A stretch of DNA of 64,000 nt from Bacillus smithii (GCF_001050115.1 NZ_CP012024.1:2088001-2152000), one strand, 5' to 3'; counted from the first letter of the stretch, positions 28,342 to 38,684 are shown. Notes: a model not told the origin generated them from the letters alone. Numbers and translations are program-made.

Positions 28342-29087
28342 GTTCTCATTTGAATTAAAATCTTTTTCTCAAGCCTTGACACTTGCACTTGAGATATTCC
28401 CAGCCTTTCAGCCACTTCAGATTGCGTCTGATCTTTATAATAGCGCAAATAGACAATCAGCCTTTCCCGTTCATCCAATTCACGGATCGCCTCTTTTAGC
28501 GCCATTTTATCAAACCATTGCTCATCATTTTGATCGGCGATTTGATCCAGCAAGGTAATAGGATCACCGTCATTTTCATACACTGTTTCATGAATAGAGG
28601 TAGGCATTTTGCTAGCTTCTTGCGCCATAATGATTTCTTCCGGCGAAAGATCTAATTGCGCTGCCAATTCGTTGATTGTAGGAGCCCGCCCCAAACGTTT
28701 CGTTAATTCATCCTTTGCTTTGCGTACTCTGTTTCCCATTTCTTTCAAGGAACGGCTCACTTTTACTGTACCGTCATCTCTTATAAACCTTTGTATTTCC
28801 CCGATGATCATGGGGACCGCATAAGTCGAAAACTTCACATCGTATGTCAAATCAAATTTATCTACAGATTTTAATAATCCGATACAGCCAATTTGAAACA
28901 AATCATCCGGTTCATATCCCCTGTTTAAAAAACGCTGTACAACAGACCAGACTAGCCGCATATTTTTTTGGACAAGGAGCTCTCTTGCCTCTTGATTGCC
29001 TTGCTGGCTCTTTTGGATCAAATCTTTCACTTCATGATCTTTTAAGATGGATGGTTTACCTTTATCCTTTTTCAATTCCACGTCCAT
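28323..29087 (-). CDS. sigF: RNA polymerase sigma-F factor
   Basis: Encodes 254 residues from the ATG giving MDVELKKDKG, 8 bases after AAGGAG; a GTG two codons earlier is too close to the site. Sigma-70 regions: 1.2/2 with NMRLVWSVVQRF, DLFQIGCIGLLKSVDKFD and YAVPMIIGEIQRFIRDD, region 3, and region 4 with the HTH QSEVAERLGISQVQVSRLEKK. It directs the first forespore programme and is held inactive by SpoIIAB. Last gene of spoIIA, ending inside its own terminator. Confidence 0.96.
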   Translation of the reverse strand: MDVELKKDKGKPSILKDHEVKDLIQKSQQGNQEARELLVQKNMRLVWSVVQRFLNRGYEPDDLFQIGCIGLLKSVDKFDLTYDVKFSTYAVPMIIGEIQRFIRDDGTVKVSRSLKEMGNRVRKAKDELTKRLGRAPTINELAAQLDLSPEEIIMAQEASKMPTSIHETVYENDGDPITLLDQIADQNDEQWFDKMALKEAIRELDERERLIVYLRYYKDQTQSEVAERLGISQVQVSRLEKKILIQMRTHMNQS

Positions 29088-29099
29088 AGGCACGACTCC

Positions 29100-29540
29100 T
29101 TAGTTACACAATGCTTTACTGTTGGCGATGTGTTTGGTCAATCGAATCGTGGTGCCTTTTCCAGGTTGTGAGATCACTTCGACTTCATCCATAAAATTTT
29201 CCATAATCGTAAAGCCCATGCCTGAGCGTTCCAATTCAGGCTTTGTTGTAAACAAAGGTTGGCGAGCTTCTTCGATATTGGCTATCCCAATCCCTTCGTC
29301 CCGTATGACCATGTCGACGACGCCATCTTCAATGGCGACAGAAATATAGATGATTCCTGCAGGATTGTTTTCATATCCATGAATGATGGCATTCGTCACA
29401 GCTTCTGACACGACCGTTTTGATTTCCGTCAATTCATCCATCGTCGGATCCAGCTGTGCAATAAAAGCAGCCACCGTCACTCGAGCAAATGATTCATTTT
29501 CGCTAATAGCACTAAATTGCAAACTCATTTCATTTCGCAT
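29100..29540 (-). CDS. spoIIAB: anti-sigma-F factor SpoIIAB
   Basis: Encodes 146 residues of the GHKL ATPase/serine kinase fold: N-box [12 protein letters not shown]1 IRDEGIGI, and [14 protein letters not shown]. With ATP it binds and inhibits sigma-F and phosphorylates SpoIIAA; with ADP it binds SpoIIAA instead. The ending SKALCN is the same as in B. subtilis, where the C-terminus is a ClpCP degradation signal. It is separated from spoIIAA by one base and from sigF by 12. Confidence 0.96.
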   Translation of the reverse strand: MRNEMSLQFSAISENESFARVTVAAFIAQLDPTMDELTEIKTVVSEAVTNAIIHGYENNPAGIIYISVAIEDGVVDMVIRDEGIGIANIEEARQPLFTTKPELERSGMGFTIMENFMDEVEVISQPGKGTTIRLTKHIANSKALCN

Positions 29541-29541
29541 T

Positions 29542-29892
29542 CTACGCTACCCCCAATCTTACCAAAGCGCCTGTCTCTGATTGTTCCAATCGAATGATTT
29601 TGAACAGTCCCGACATTTCAAACAGCCGCTTGACAGATGGAGATATGGCGCAAACGACCATCTCACCATGTTTTTGCTGAATTTGCTTATATCTGCCTAA
29701 TATGACACCGAGTCCGGAGCTGTCCATAAAGGACAAATGCTCCAAATTCAAAACAATATGACGAATATCGTATGCTTCGATGGTTTCTGACGCCTGTTTT
29801 CTCAATGATTCAGCCGTGTGGTGGTCCAATTCGCCGCTTAATCGAATGCAGAGCACATCCGTTTTCACTTCCATATCAATCGCAAGACTCAC
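29542..29892 (-). CDS. spoIIAA: anti-anti-sigma-F factor SpoIIAA
   Basis: Encodes 116 residues of the STAS fold. The phosphorylated serine lies in [17 protein letters not shown] (about residues 53-69). Unphosphorylated SpoIIAA releases sigma-F from SpoIIAB; SpoIIE dephosphorylates it in the forespore. The GTG start follows AAAGGAGG. A sigma-H promoter lies just upstream, and dacF lies further upstream. Confidence 0.96.
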   Translation of the reverse strand: MSLAIDMEVKTDVLCIRLSGELDHHTAESLRKQASETIEAYDIRHIVLNLEHLSFMDSSGLGVILGRYKQIQQKHGEMVVCAISPSVKRLFEMSGLFKIIRLEQSETGALVRLGVA

Positions 29893-29928
29893 AGCGTTTT
29901 CCTCCTTTAATCCTTTGCTAGTGAGTCA

Positions 29929-29956
29929 ATTCGACTTATGAATCATGGAATCCTTC
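29929..29956 (-). promoter_or_regulatory. sigma-H promoter of spoIIA with nearby Spo0A-like box
   Basis: On the minus strand AAGGATT (-35, 29949-29955) and GTCGAAT (-10, 29929-29935) fit sigma-H with about 13 bases between. TTTTGTCAT at about 29960-29968 resembles a Spo0A box. B. subtilis spoIIA is driven by sigma-H and Spo0A. Confidence 0.7.
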
Positions 29957-30033
29957 TCCATGACAAAAATAGTATCTATTCGCCAGAACCAGTGGATTTT
30001 ATACAAAAACCTCCATCTTCTAAATCAAAGGTT

Positions 30034-31214
30034 CTATTCCTCTGCCTTTGTGAATAAGTTAAACGCTTTCTTGTAATATTGCCACCAGCCGGCTTTTGCT
30101 ACATTCTCTTCGCTGATCAACGGCGTTTTGGACAAAATTTTTCCATCTTTTTTCAAAACGAGTTCACCAATTTTGTCGCCTTTATGAACAGGTGCCTTTA
30201 TATCTTTTTTCAGATGTATATCCCTCTGCAGCTTATTCAATGCCTCGCCTTTTTTAATAAGAACCGAGACGCTTTCAGCCGTTTTGGCGTCAATTTTGGA
30301 TTTTTTACCTTTGGAAATTTTGACTTGCCCCAACGTTTCTCCCTGTCCGTAAATCGGGGAAGTTTCATAGCGCGCAAAGGCATAATCCAGCATTTTGGAA
30401 ATTTGTGTATTTCTTGATTTTGGAGTAGGTGCACCAAATACGACTGCGATGACACGCATATTATTTTTTTTCGCTGTAGCAGTTAAACAGTATTTCGCAT
30501 CGTTCGTAAAACCGGTTTTCAAACCGTCTACTCCCGGATAATGTTTGACTAGCTTATTCGTATTGACGAGCCAAAATTTTTTATCGGTGTTTTCACGGAG
30601 ATAGGATTCATAAAGCCCAGTATATTTTGTAATTTGTGGGTACTTTAACAGCTCTTTTGCCATCAAAGCCATATCGTAAGCAGAACTGTAATGGCCTTTT
30701 GCCGGAAGCCCAGTCGGATTTTGAAACTTGGTATCTTTCAATCCCAACTCCTTGGCTTTTTTGTTCATCATTTTCACAAATTCTTCTTCGCTCCCCGCAA
30801 TATGCTCTGCCATTGCAATAGAGGCATCATTTGCAGATCCCACCGCGATGGCCTTTAGCATTTCTTTCACCGTCATCTCTTCACCAGGCTCCAAGAAGAC
30901 TTGTGACCCCCCATGGAAGCCGCTTTTTCGCTTGCTCTTACTTTATCATTCCAATGAAGGCGCCCTTCTTGTATAGCTTCCATAATGAGAATCATCGTCA
31001 TAATTTTGGTCATAGATGCCGGAGGAAGCCGTTCATGGCTGTTTTTGTCATAAAGAACCGCTCCTGTATCTCTTTCAATTAAAACAGCGGATTTCGCTTC
31101 ATCAGCAAGTTCCGATTTTGATCCATCCTTTTGCTTTTCTTCTGCAAAAGCAAGTGATGACATAGATGATATCCATAGGAACAAAGCCGCGAAGACGATC
31201 AAGAATCGTTTCAT
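30034..31214 (-). pseudogene. dacF: D-alanyl-D-alanine carboxypeptidase DacF, frameshifted
   Basis: Two overlapping frames make one DacF of about 390 residues. The first (from the ATG at 31214 behind GGAGGG) has a signal peptide, the active-site motif SMTK and runs to ASEKAASMGG. The second continues with EPGEEMTVKEMLKAIAVGSANDAS (SAN motif region) and KTGFTNDA. They join if the six-base C tract at 30907-30912 (G6 on the coding strand) had seven bases. DacF modifies forespore-side cortex peptidoglycan. Either a true mutation, a length-variable tract, or a sequencing error. It lies upstream of spoIIAA as in B. subtilis. Confidence 0.88.
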
Positions 31215-31394
31215 TTTTCTACCCTCCATTTGTTTTGTAAGCTATCTAAACCCATCTTTTCCAGTTTCATAAAATTTATGCAAAGTTTTCCTGAAATAAA
31301 TAAAAAGAAAAGACCGACCTCTCCGCATCCCAGACAGATCTGTCTATTGAGGAATTGGGAGAAGCCAGCCTCATAAAAGCGATGCTAGCCGTTT

Positions 31395-32699
31395 TTATTT
31401 TGAAATGACTTCGTATATTAACGTCGGTGCCGTCACTTTTTCTTTGGAAATCTTGATGCTTTCATATAACTTTTCTTTTACATCTTCAACATCTTCGCGA
31501 TTGCTGTATATGGTGACGATCGATTCGCCTTTTTTGACTTCGTCGCCGATTTTTTTCTTCAGTACAAGACCCACTGCCAGATCGATTGTCGATTCTTTTG
31601 TGGCTCTTCCTGCCCCCAGCCACATTGCTGCCGTTCCAATGCTGTCCGCTTCCATCTCTGCTATATAACCGTCTTCCTTAGCAGGCAAGTCGATTTGGTA
31701 CTTTGCCTGCGGCAGTTTATTCGGTTGATCCACTACAGAAGCATCGCCTCCTTGGGCAGCCAAGAAAGTTCTGAACGTTTGCAATGCTGATCCATTTTGA
31801 ATGGATGTAAGCAGTTTCTCACGCGCTTCTTCCAGCGTATTTGCTTGTTCTGCCAGCAAGACCATGTAACTGCCTAAAGTTAAACAAAGTTCGGTTAAAT
31901 CTTTCGGTCCTTCCCCTTTTAATGTATCCATCGCCTCTTTTACTTCCAATGCGTTGCCGATCGCATAGCCAAGGGGCTGACTCATATCCGAAATGATGGC
32001 CATCGTCTTACGTCCAACTTGATTGCCGATGCGAACCATCGCTTCCGCAAGCTGACGCGCCTCTTCCCTTGTTTTCATAAAGGCACCCGCCCCGGTTTTG
32101 ACATCCAGTACAATGGCATCGGCACCTGCGGCGATTTTTTTGCTCATAATGGAACTGGCTATCAGCGGGATACTGTCTACCGTAGCCGTTACATCTCGGA
32201 GAGCATATAATTTTTTATCTGCAGGCGTTAAGTTCCCGCTTTGCCCAATAACAGCCAATTTATTTCGGTTTACGAGTTCTATAAATTCTTGATTGTCAAT
32301 TTCTACGTGAAAACCTGGTACAGACTCTAGTTTATCAATGGTGCCGCCGGTGTGGCCCAAACCGCGCCCACTCATTTTAGCAACCGGTACGCCAACCGAA
32401 GCCACAAGCGGTCCAAGTACAAGCGTCGTCGTATCGCCCACTCCTCCAGTAGAGTGTTTATCGACCTTGATTCCGTGAATCGCCGATAAATCGATTTGAT
32501 CACCGGAACGCACCATCGCCATCGTCAAATCTGCACGCTCTCTTTCTGTCATTCCCTGAAAAAATATGGCCATTAACAACGAGCTTACTTGATAATCCGG
32601 AATTTCTCCTTTTGTATAGCCGTTAATAAAAAATTGAATTTCTTCTGTAGTAAGCTCATTTCCGTTTCTCTTTTTTTCAATAATATCTACCATTCTCAT
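31395..32699 (-). CDS. pdp: pyrimidine-nucleoside phosphorylase
   Basis: Encodes 434 residues. The thymidine/pyrimidine phosphorylase signature is present as [17 protein letters not shown], with phosphate-binding [15 protein letters not shown] and [20 protein letters not shown]. It splits uridine, thymidine and deoxyuridine with phosphate to give bases and (deoxy)ribose 1-phosphate. It lies downstream of drm, which converts those sugar phosphates, so the pair forms a salvage unit. In B. subtilis this position holds pupG, while pdp is elsewhere. Confidence 0.94.
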   Translation of the reverse strand: MRMVDIIEKKRNGNELTTEEIQFFINGYTKGEIPDYQVSSLLMAIFFQGMTERERADLTMAMVRSGDQIDLSAIHGIKVDKHSTGGVGDTTTLVLGPLVASVGVPVAKMSGRGLGHTGGTIDKLESVPGFHVEIDNQEFIELVNRNKLAVIGQSGNLTPADKKLYALRDVTATVDSIPLIASSIMSKKIAAGADAIVLDVKTGAGAFMKTREEARQLAEAMVRIGNQVGRKTMAIISDMSQPLGYAIGNALEVKEAMDTLKGEGPKDLTELCLTLGSYMVLLAEQANTLEEAREKLLTSIQNGSALQTFRTFLAAQGGDASVVDQPNKLPQAKYQIDLPAKEDGYIAEMEADSIGTAAMWLGAGRATKESTIDLAVGLVLKKKIGDEVKKGESIVTIYSNREDVEDVKEKLYESIKISKEKVTAPTLIYEVISK

Positions 32700-32832
32700 C
32701 TGTTCTCACCGCTTTTGAAAGATTTCAATGTTATTTTATACTTCGTTCCATCCATCGCTTTTTCATGCTTTTCCTGATGAAATTGCCGTACAATACCCTT
32801 TCATGAGGGCAGAACCATTTGATCCTGTTCAT

Positions 32833-34017
32833 TCATTTTAAATAGGGTAAAAAGCTTTCCCCATGCTCCGGCATACGGACTTGGAAATTATCCGCCACAG
32901 TTGCCCCGACGTCTGCGAACGTTTTTCTGATCGGCAGCTCGTTTCCTCCATGAAAACGTTTGGAGTAAACGAGCAACGGCACAAATTCGCGTGTATGATC
33001 CGTTCCGTGGTGAATTGGATCATTGCCGTGGTCCGCTGTGATAATCAACAAGTCTTCATCCGTCATTTTGTCGAATACTTCAGGCAATCTGGCATCAAAT
33101 TCTTCAAGTGCTTTCCCGTATCCGATCGGATCCCTGCGATGACCGTATAAAGCATCAAAGTCTACCAAGTTGATAAAACTCAAACCGGTAAAATCTTGAT
33201 CAAAGACCGAAATGAATTTATCCATTCCATCCATATTGGATTTGGTCCGAATGGCTTCGGTCACCCCTTCGCCATTATAAATATCAGAAATTTTCCCAAT
33301 CGCGATGACATCGAAGCCGCTGTCTTTCAATTCATTCATAACAGTACGGCCAAATGGCTTTAACGCATAGTCATGGCGATTGGACGTTCTAGTAAAATGG
33401 CCCGGTTCACCGATGAATGGGCGTGCAATCACCCGTCCCACTTTATATTTTTCATCTAACGTCAACTCTCGGGCAATTTCGCAAATTTTATATAACTCAT
33501 CCAACGGTACAATCTCTTCATGGGCGGCAATTTGTAAAACCGGATCTGCAGACGTATAAACAATCAAAGCCCCGGTTTCCATATGTTCTTTTCCCAGTTC
33601 TTCTATAATGGCCGTACCGCTAGCCGGTTTGTTTCCAATCACTTTCCGACCTGTTTTTTCTTCCAATTGGCGAATTAATTCCTCGGGAAATCCATTCGGA
33701 AATACCTTAAAAGGCTTGTCAACTTGGAGCCCCATGATTTCCCAATGCCCTGTCATCGTATCTTTTCCTTTTGATGCTTCTTGCATCTTTGTATAATAAG
33801 CCAGCGGTTTTTCTGCTTTTGGAATTCCTTTTAACGGTCTTATATTACTTAAGCCCAACTTCGCCATATTCGGCATGTTCAAGCCATTCATACGCTCTGC
33901 GATGTGTCCAAGCGTATCTGCGCCTTTATCGTTAAATTTTTCAGCATCGGGAGCTTCCCCTATTCCTACAGAATCCATCACGATTAAATGAACACGTTTA
34001 TATGTACCTTTTTCCAC
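32833..34017 (-). CDS. drm: phosphopentomutase
   Basis: Encodes 394 residues, exactly the B. subtilis length, from the GTG 8 bases after AAGGAGG; ten extra codons upstream are in frame but include the site. Alkaline-phosphatase-superfamily metal motifs: [25 protein letters not shown] (nucleophile Thr), and [18 protein letters not shown]. It interconverts ribose or deoxyribose 1- and 5-phosphates. It is followed by pdp. Confidence 0.95.
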   Translation of the reverse strand: MEKGTYKRVHLIVMDSVGIGEAPDAEKFNDKGADTLGHIAERMNGLNMPNMAKLGLSNIRPLKGIPKAEKPLAYYTKMQEASKGKDTMTGHWEIMGLQVDKPFKVFPNGFPEELIRQLEEKTGRKVIGNKPASGTAIIEELGKEHMETGALIVYTSADPVLQIAAHEEIVPLDELYKICEIARELTLDEKYKVGRVIARPFIGEPGHFTRTSNRHDYALKPFGRTVMNELKDSGFDVIAIGKISDIYNGEGVTEAIRTKSNMDGMDKFISVFDQDFTGLSFINLVDFDALYGHRRDPIGYGKALEEFDARLPEVFDKMTDEDLLIITADHGNDPIHHGTDHTREFVPLLVYSKRFHGGNELPIRKTFADVGATVADNFQVRMPEHGESFLPYLK

Positions 34018-34271
34018 CTGTACAACCTCCTTATCCATCGATGTCATGACTTGATCGAAAACCGGTCGATCAGGTTTCCACCCGCTTTAATCAATCGATT
34101 TCGGATCAAGAGCCCCCTTTTTAAAACGATTTCATTTCTTTATCCAGCAGTTTCTTCCTCATTTTCATAAAGACCGGCTTCCTCGGTTTCTCTTCATTGC
34201 CACCAAGTCTACTTACATTTTAACCTATGCCCGTTTTCAAAAACAACTTGTAATGGAGGTTGACCGGTTAT

Positions 34272-35165
34272 TTACGCTCTCGGATGGAATTTGGAATACA
34301 CTTCCCGCAAACGCGTTTTGGTGACATGGGTATAGATTTGAGTAGTGGAAATATCCGCATGCCCCAGCATTTCCTGTACAGCTCTTAAATCGGCTCCGTT
34401 TTCCAGCAAATGAGTGGCAAAAGAGTGCCTTAGCGTATGGGGGGTTAATTCTTTTTCAATATTCGCTTTTTTGGCCAGACCTTTTAAAATTTTCCAAAAC
34501 CCTTGCCTTGTCAGCCTGTTTCCATGATGATTCAAAAATAAGGCATCTGTCCGATATTTTTTTGATTGCATATTCGGACGGCCGTATTGCAAATATTGAT
34601 CCAGTACATGAAGAGCCGTTTTTCCGACCGGAATAATTCTTTCTTTATTTCCCTTTCCAATGCAGCGCAAAAATCCCATTGTGAGATGAAGGTCGTCTAA
34701 ATTCAAATTTACCAGCTCGCTCACGCGTATCCCGGTAGCATAAAGCAGCTCCAGCATGGCCGCGTCTCTCAATCCCGAGGGCTTAGATCTATCCGGAGCC
34801 TCTAGAAGCGCCTCTACTTCTGACAATGTCAGCACTTTCGGCAGGGAACGTTCAAGATGAGGGGATTCTATATGAACAGAAGGATCTTGATCCGCCATTT
34901 TTTCTCTTAATAAAAATTGATGAAAGGAGCGAAGAGAAGCAACATGCCTTGCCAATGTTTTGGCGGATTTCCCTTCTTTTCTCAAGTGGTTAAGAAATTG
35001 AATGATATGAATTCTAGTGATCTGATTCACATCGGTGATTTGCTCCACCGTTTGCAAGTAATGCAAATAGCTTTTCAAATCCCGTTCATAAGAAACGATT
35101 GTGTTTTTGGCCAATCCTTTTTCCACAATTAAAAAGTGAAGAAAATCTTGTAAATAGTCATTCAC
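34272..35165 (-). CDS. xerD: site-specific tyrosine recombinase XerD
   Basis: Encodes 297 residues (B. subtilis XerD/RipX 296), with a GTG start. The N-terminal SAM-like domain covers residues 1-90; the catalytic domain holds Arg in [27 protein letters not shown] (HxxR), [14 protein letters not shown] (His and the Tyr nucleophile). With XerC-type CodV it resolves chromosome dimers at dif. It is followed by drm, as in B. subtilis. Confidence 0.95.
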   Translation of the reverse strand: MNDYLQDFLHFLIVEKGLAKNTIVSYERDLKSYLHYLQTVEQITDVNQITRIHIIQFLNHLRKEGKSAKTLARHVASLRSFHQFLLREKMADQDPSVHIESPHLERSLPKVLTLSEVEALLEAPDRSKPSGLRDAAMLELLYATGIRVSELVNLNLDDLHLTMGFLRCIGKGNKERIIPVGKTALHVLDQYLQYGRPNMQSKKYRTDALFLNHHGNRLTRQGFWKILKGLAKKANIEKELTPHTLRHSFATHLLENGADLRAVQEMLGHADISTTQIYTHVTKTRLREVYSKFHPRA

Positions 35166-35171
35166 AGCCCA

Positions 35172-35390
35172 TTACTCCCCATCATGATAAAAAAGTAGCA
35201 ATCGATCTTGCCAATGAACATGATTATCTTCCACGGATTGAAAAACTTTGACCGCGGAACCTTTTGGCTTTTCGTATCGATGATTCGTTTGATACTCTTG
35301 ACTTATCCATATAATACCATAGTAAAAGAAAATCGTGCATCCTGTAAAAAGTAGAAACACTTTAATTGTCTGCCAAATCGTTCGAAACAT
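35172..35390 (-). CDS. yqzK: YqzK, small membrane protein (DUF4227)
   Basis: Encodes 72 residues: one membrane helix (FLLFTGCTIFFYYGIIWI, about residues 12-29) and a polar C-terminus ending QDRLLLFYHDGE, as in YqzK. The ATG follows GGGAGG. It lies six bases before xerD and after fur, the same order as in B. subtilis. Function is unknown. Confidence 0.85.
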   Translation of the reverse strand: MFRTIWQTIKVFLLFTGCTIFFYYGIIWISQEYQTNHRYEKPKGSAVKVFQSVEDNHVHWQDRLLLFYHDGE

Positions 35391-35506
35391 TCACATGCCT
35401 CCCGGACCATAGCTTGTCTCGCCAAAAAACAAATCGTTTTTATTACAGGCTATGACGATTTTACGGAGGTTTATACATCATTCTTGAAATTTTATGGAGA
35501 AAATAA

Positions 35507-35534
35507 AAAAACCTTCCAAATAATGAAGGTTTTT
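35507..35534 (-). terminator. terminator after fur
   Basis: Arms AAAAACCTTC and GAAGGTTTTT with an 8-base loop begin at the fur stop codon and are followed on the minus strand by a T7 run. Confidence 0.8.
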
Positions 35535-36009
35535 AGTTGGCATGCTGTTTTTCACGATTTTCTTTTTCCGCTTTTTCTTGGCAACGATGGCAAATGCCGT
35601 GAAAAGTAAGCCTATGGTCTTTAATCTTAAATTTCCAGCGTTTTTCAACGATCGCTTCTACTTCTTCCAGTAAATCTTCTTGGATTTCATCCACTGCTCC
35701 ACATTCAATACAGACAAGGTGATGATGGAAATGGGCTGCCCCTTCTTGCCGAAGATCGTATCGGGAGACGCCATCGCCAAAATTGATTTTGTCTACCACT
35801 TTTAATTCCGTTAAAAGTTCCAGCGTTCGGTAAACAGTCGCAAGCCCTATTTCTGGTGATTTTTCTTTCACTAGGAGGTAAACATCTTCAGCGCTTAAAT
35901 GGTCGGCTTCATTTTCCAATAGCACCCGAACCGTCGCTTCCCGCTGTGGTGTTAGTTTATAACTTGCGGAATGTAATTGTTTTTTGATTCGTTCAATTCG
36001 GCTTTCCAT
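35533..36009 (-). CDS. fur: Fur family ferric uptake regulator
   Basis: Encodes 158 residues: a winged helix (residues about 15-85, GLATVYRTLELL as recognition helix) and a dimerisation domain with metal ligands AHFHHHLVCIECG and the C-terminal CHRC. Two CxxC pairs form the structural zinc site. Context next to yqzK-xerD matches B. subtilis fur rather than perR or zur. With Fe(II) it represses iron uptake genes. The promoter region lies next to the ISLre2 insertion, whose end is about 78 bases upstream. Confidence 0.94.
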   Translation of the reverse strand: MESRIERIKKQLHSASYKLTPQREATVRVLLENEADHLSAEDVYLLVKEKSPEIGLATVYRTLELLTELKVVDKINFGDGVSRYDLRQEGAAHFHHHLVCIECGAVDEIQEDLLEEVEAIVEKRWKFKIKDHRLTFHGICHRCQEKAEKENREKQHAN

Positions 36010-36234
36010 TTATGTTTTCCCTCCCTAGCCGATGTCTTTCTTATTATAACAAAAAGGGAGGAATAAGCAAAATAAAATCATTTTCATGAGTCAGTCAAGA
36101 CTTTGTGGGAATTTTTTTGGTTCGCTGAAAATAGATGTAAGTCATAGGTTAGCGAACCATTTTTTTGAATTTCATCCGTAAGCGCTTTCGGACTCTCATC
36201 CCTTGCCATGACAGACGAATATGTATACCTTTTT

Positions 36235-37602
36235 TTACCATCCCTTGAATTCAGACAGGGCATGATAGATCGGAGTCCCGGACGATTGCTGTAAATATGG
36301 CACGTTATTCCGCGTTACCTCTGGAAGAAGACGGCGGATGCGTTGTTTCGCCTTGTTCACGATCGTCTGTTTGGTAGATGCCGTTTCCTCCGCCGGATGC
36401 GACGATTCTTCTCCTAAACGATGTCCGAAAAGACGAATCCCATCCATCCGGGCAATCATTGCCTTGAAAAACGCCCTGAGTCCCTTGTCTGTCCAACTGC
36501 GGCGGTATTTCACCCGATACGCCAGCTGGCTCATCACGCTTTCAGCCCTCCCCATCGGATACATGCCCGTTGTGTCCACTCCTTGCTCCTTCAGCCATTC
36601 CCGGTAATCACGGATGCATCCCGGCATCGATTCGATCCGGTGGATCAAGGCAGCCAGCTGTTGTTCTTTCGCTTCGTCCCCCAGCGTGCCGAGGGCGCTG
36701 TTCAGTTCCACAAGCAGCTTCTCTTCATCCTGCTTCGCCAGCTTTTGCCGAATCGCCTGCCACCGTGGATGGCCCGAGAGGCATTGGCGCAACTCACGCG
36801 CCACGTGGAATCGATCCAATTGGAAGCAGACCCGTCCTTTGAAATACTCCCGGCACGCGGTAATCCATGGAGCGCCGTCCCCGTTGATGACAAGAAGATC
36901 CCGACACGGATCATAGGCATATTCGTTCATCAAAAATTCCTCGAAGCCTTCCCACACCTCCCCCTTGCCTTCATGGACGTAATGGCGCTGATTCACGAAT
37001 TCGATCCGTGAGCCGTTGCGCTTCCATCCTTCGTGAACGGTCAGGATTTTGTCTTCCTTGGCCCGTTTTCCCTTCCCTTGGAGAGAGACAAACAGTCCAT
37101 CGGCCTCCACAAACAGCACCCGTCCATATCGCTGGTCAACCGGGCAGTGCAGCGGAACTTCAGCCTCGAGCACCAACTGGCGGATCGTCTCATGGCTCAT
37201 CACCGGATACCCGACCATCTGGGCAAGCGTATGAGCCGCTTTGCGATAGGAAGAGCACTCCACAGCCAATCCCATCGCCGTTTCTTCTAGACAAGGGCTG
37301 ATTGACTGCGATCCATCAAACGCTAAAAAGGAATCAAGCAAAAACGTGTAACGGTTTTGTTCTCGGTCTAAATAGTAGTTTCGCTCAAAGGTAACTTCGC
37401 CAAACAAGGTTTGAATCGTGGTGCGTCGTTTGTCTTTCAAGTGGTACCGGCGCTTGTCCCGGGTTTCCGCCAATTGTCGGTCGATGTCCTCCAACAGAGC
37501 CGTAAACAGCTCGGTGAAGGCGTTTTGCAAGGCTCGAAACAAATCAAGTTCGATCTCTTTCCATGTCAACGAATTTGTGGTAAGATGTTGTTGAATATTC
37601 AT
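36235..37602 (-). CDS. ISLre2 family transposase
   Basis: Encodes 455 residues of the ISLre2 (UPF0236) family, common in Geobacillus-like bacilli. The N-terminal part has KDKRRTTIQTLFGEVTFERN. DDE-type acidic residues are plausible in LFVEADGLFVSLQGKGKR, LLVINGDGAPWI and YPMGRAESVMSQ. QLDRFHVARELRQ is a family signature. The gene appears intact with full length and its ends are undamaged, so the element may still move. Codon use is GC-rich compared with neighbours. It is inserted between fur and spoIIM. Confidence 0.92.
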   Translation of the reverse strand: MNIQQHLTTNSLTWKEIELDLFRALQNAFTELFTALLEDIDRQLAETRDKRRYHLKDKRRTTIQTLFGEVTFERNYYLDREQNRYTFLLDSFLAFDGSQSISPCLEETAMGLAVECSSYRKAAHTLAQMVGYPVMSHETIRQLVLEAEVPLHCPVDQRYGRVLFVEADGLFVSLQGKGKRAKEDKILTVHEGWKRNGSRIEFVNQRHYVHEGKGEVWEGFEEFLMNEYAYDPCRDLLVINGDGAPWITACREYFKGRVCFQLDRFHVARELRQCLSGHPRWQAIRQKLAKQDEEKLLVELNSALGTLGDEAKEQQLAALIHRIESMPGCIRDYREWLKEQGVDTTGMYPMGRAESVMSQLAYRVKYRRSWTDKGLRAFFKAMIARMDGIRLFGHRLGEESSHPAEETASTKQTIVNKAKQRIRRLLPEVTRNNVPYLQQSSGTPIYHALSEFKGW

Positions 37603-37709
37603 GGGACTCTCTCCTCCTGTTTGATGGTGTGAACAATGATCATCTTACCAGGGAGAGAGTCCTTTTTTCATGTTTCCTGCTTGGGATCCTACCGCACTTT
37701 GCTTGGTGG

Positions 37710-37758
37710 CCCCGATGAGGGGGATTGCGAACCTACGTTCCCAACCCCCTCATCGGGG
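37710..37758. repeat. 14-bp perfect hairpin inside the ISLre2 element
   Basis: Arms CCCCGATGAGGGGG (37710-37723) and CCCCCTCATCGGGG (37745-37758) with a 21-base loop lie between the right end of the element and the transposase start. Such a stem would block translation or transcription entering from outside, as known for other insertion sequences. Confidence 0.8.
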
Positions 37759-37838
37759 AATTCTAAGAATTTCTCCCACAAACATTTTACTCACACCATT
37801 TTCATTTGATAGCAAAAGATATTCTTTTTTAATAATCA

Positions 37839-38474
37839 TTATTTTAATACCATTTTCATTAAGCTAGGCGATAAGTAAGCTTCGACACTTGCCGCGATGG
37901 TCACGATCCCAACCGCAATGATAAAATAGATCACATATCGCGAAAACATCGGCAAAATAGGAAAATGCCCTGACTGATGGACGAAGATTTTTTTGATCAA
38001 TTGCAAAGAAAACGCGACAGCGGATGCCGCTATTAAAATAAAAGCGGGTATGATAAACAAATTTTGAGGAAGCACCGCCGCAATACTAACTAAGAATCCC
38101 TTCCAGCCCATCTGATTCACTAAGAAACCGACGGAAAAGCCGACGACAATTCCTTTCATAAACAAGAATATAAAAATCAACGGCAAGCCGATAATGGAAA
38201 TGCCAAGCACCCATATAAGCCCTAAATATTTTAAATTATGCCAAAAACTTTGCTGAAAAAGGTCTTCGCTCGCAGCGATATTTCCTTTGGAAACTTGTCC
38301 AAAAAACCGCTGCAAATAATAAAACAAATCTTCTTTTTGGACGTACGAAAGGCTGTTGACAATCACCGCGCCAAATACGATCCCCATCAGAAAAAGCGTC
38401 ATGATAAACAAATAAATTGAGGAATTGGCTTGTACATGTTGAACGATAGAATGGGACGTGGTCTTTTTCTGCAT
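37839..38474 (-). CDS. spoIIM: stage II sporulation protein SpoIIM
   Basis: Encodes 211 residues with about five membrane helices (DUF95 family). The ATG follows TAGGAGG. SpoIIM forms the DMP complex with SpoIID and SpoIIP, which thins septal peptidoglycan and drives engulfment of the forespore. It lies in its usual place between fur and nudF; the ISLre2 insertion is downstream of its 3' end, so the coding sequence is intact. Confidence 0.93.
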   Translation of the reverse strand: MQKKTTSHSIVQHVQANSSIYLFIMTLFLMGIVFGAVIVNSLSYVQKEDLFYYLQRFFGQVSKGNIAASEDLFQQSFWHNLKYLGLIWVLGISIIGLPLIFIFLFMKGIVVGFSVGFLVNQMGWKGFLVSIAAVLPQNLFIIPAFILIAASAVAFSLQLIKKIFVHQSGHFPILPMFSRYVIYFIIAVGIVTIAASVEAYLSPSLMKMVLK

Positions 38475-38684
38475 ATGTTTTCCTCCTAAATTTAGTTACT
38501 ACACTGTATGCTGTCCCATTCTGTTTTATACCCCAAAAGCGTCCTGAGTCATCAGAAGCTAAAAAACGTCCGACGACGTCCATATCTTTAAGAAAAAGTT
38601 TAAAAAGAAGCTCACCTAACTTTCGGCCAGCTTCTCGATGGTGTTTGCTTTTTTATTATTTCTTTTGGAAGATTCGCGATAGGT

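Larger units (their letters stand above)
36088..37796 (-). mobile_element. complete ISLre2-family insertion sequence
   Basis: A 1709-base element with imperfect 23-base terminal inverted repeats (17 of 23 match, sharing TTTGTGGGA at the inner end) and a 9-base direct repeat CATTTTCAT at 36079-36087 and 37797-37805, the target duplication. One transposase gene fills it. It is clearly richer in G+C than its surroundings, which suggests arrival from a higher-GC relative. Confidence 0.9.

Noticed and set aside
36421-37301. Several long plus-strand frames inside the ISLre2 element
   Set aside because: They are shadows caused by the high GC content of the transposase gene on the opposite strand.
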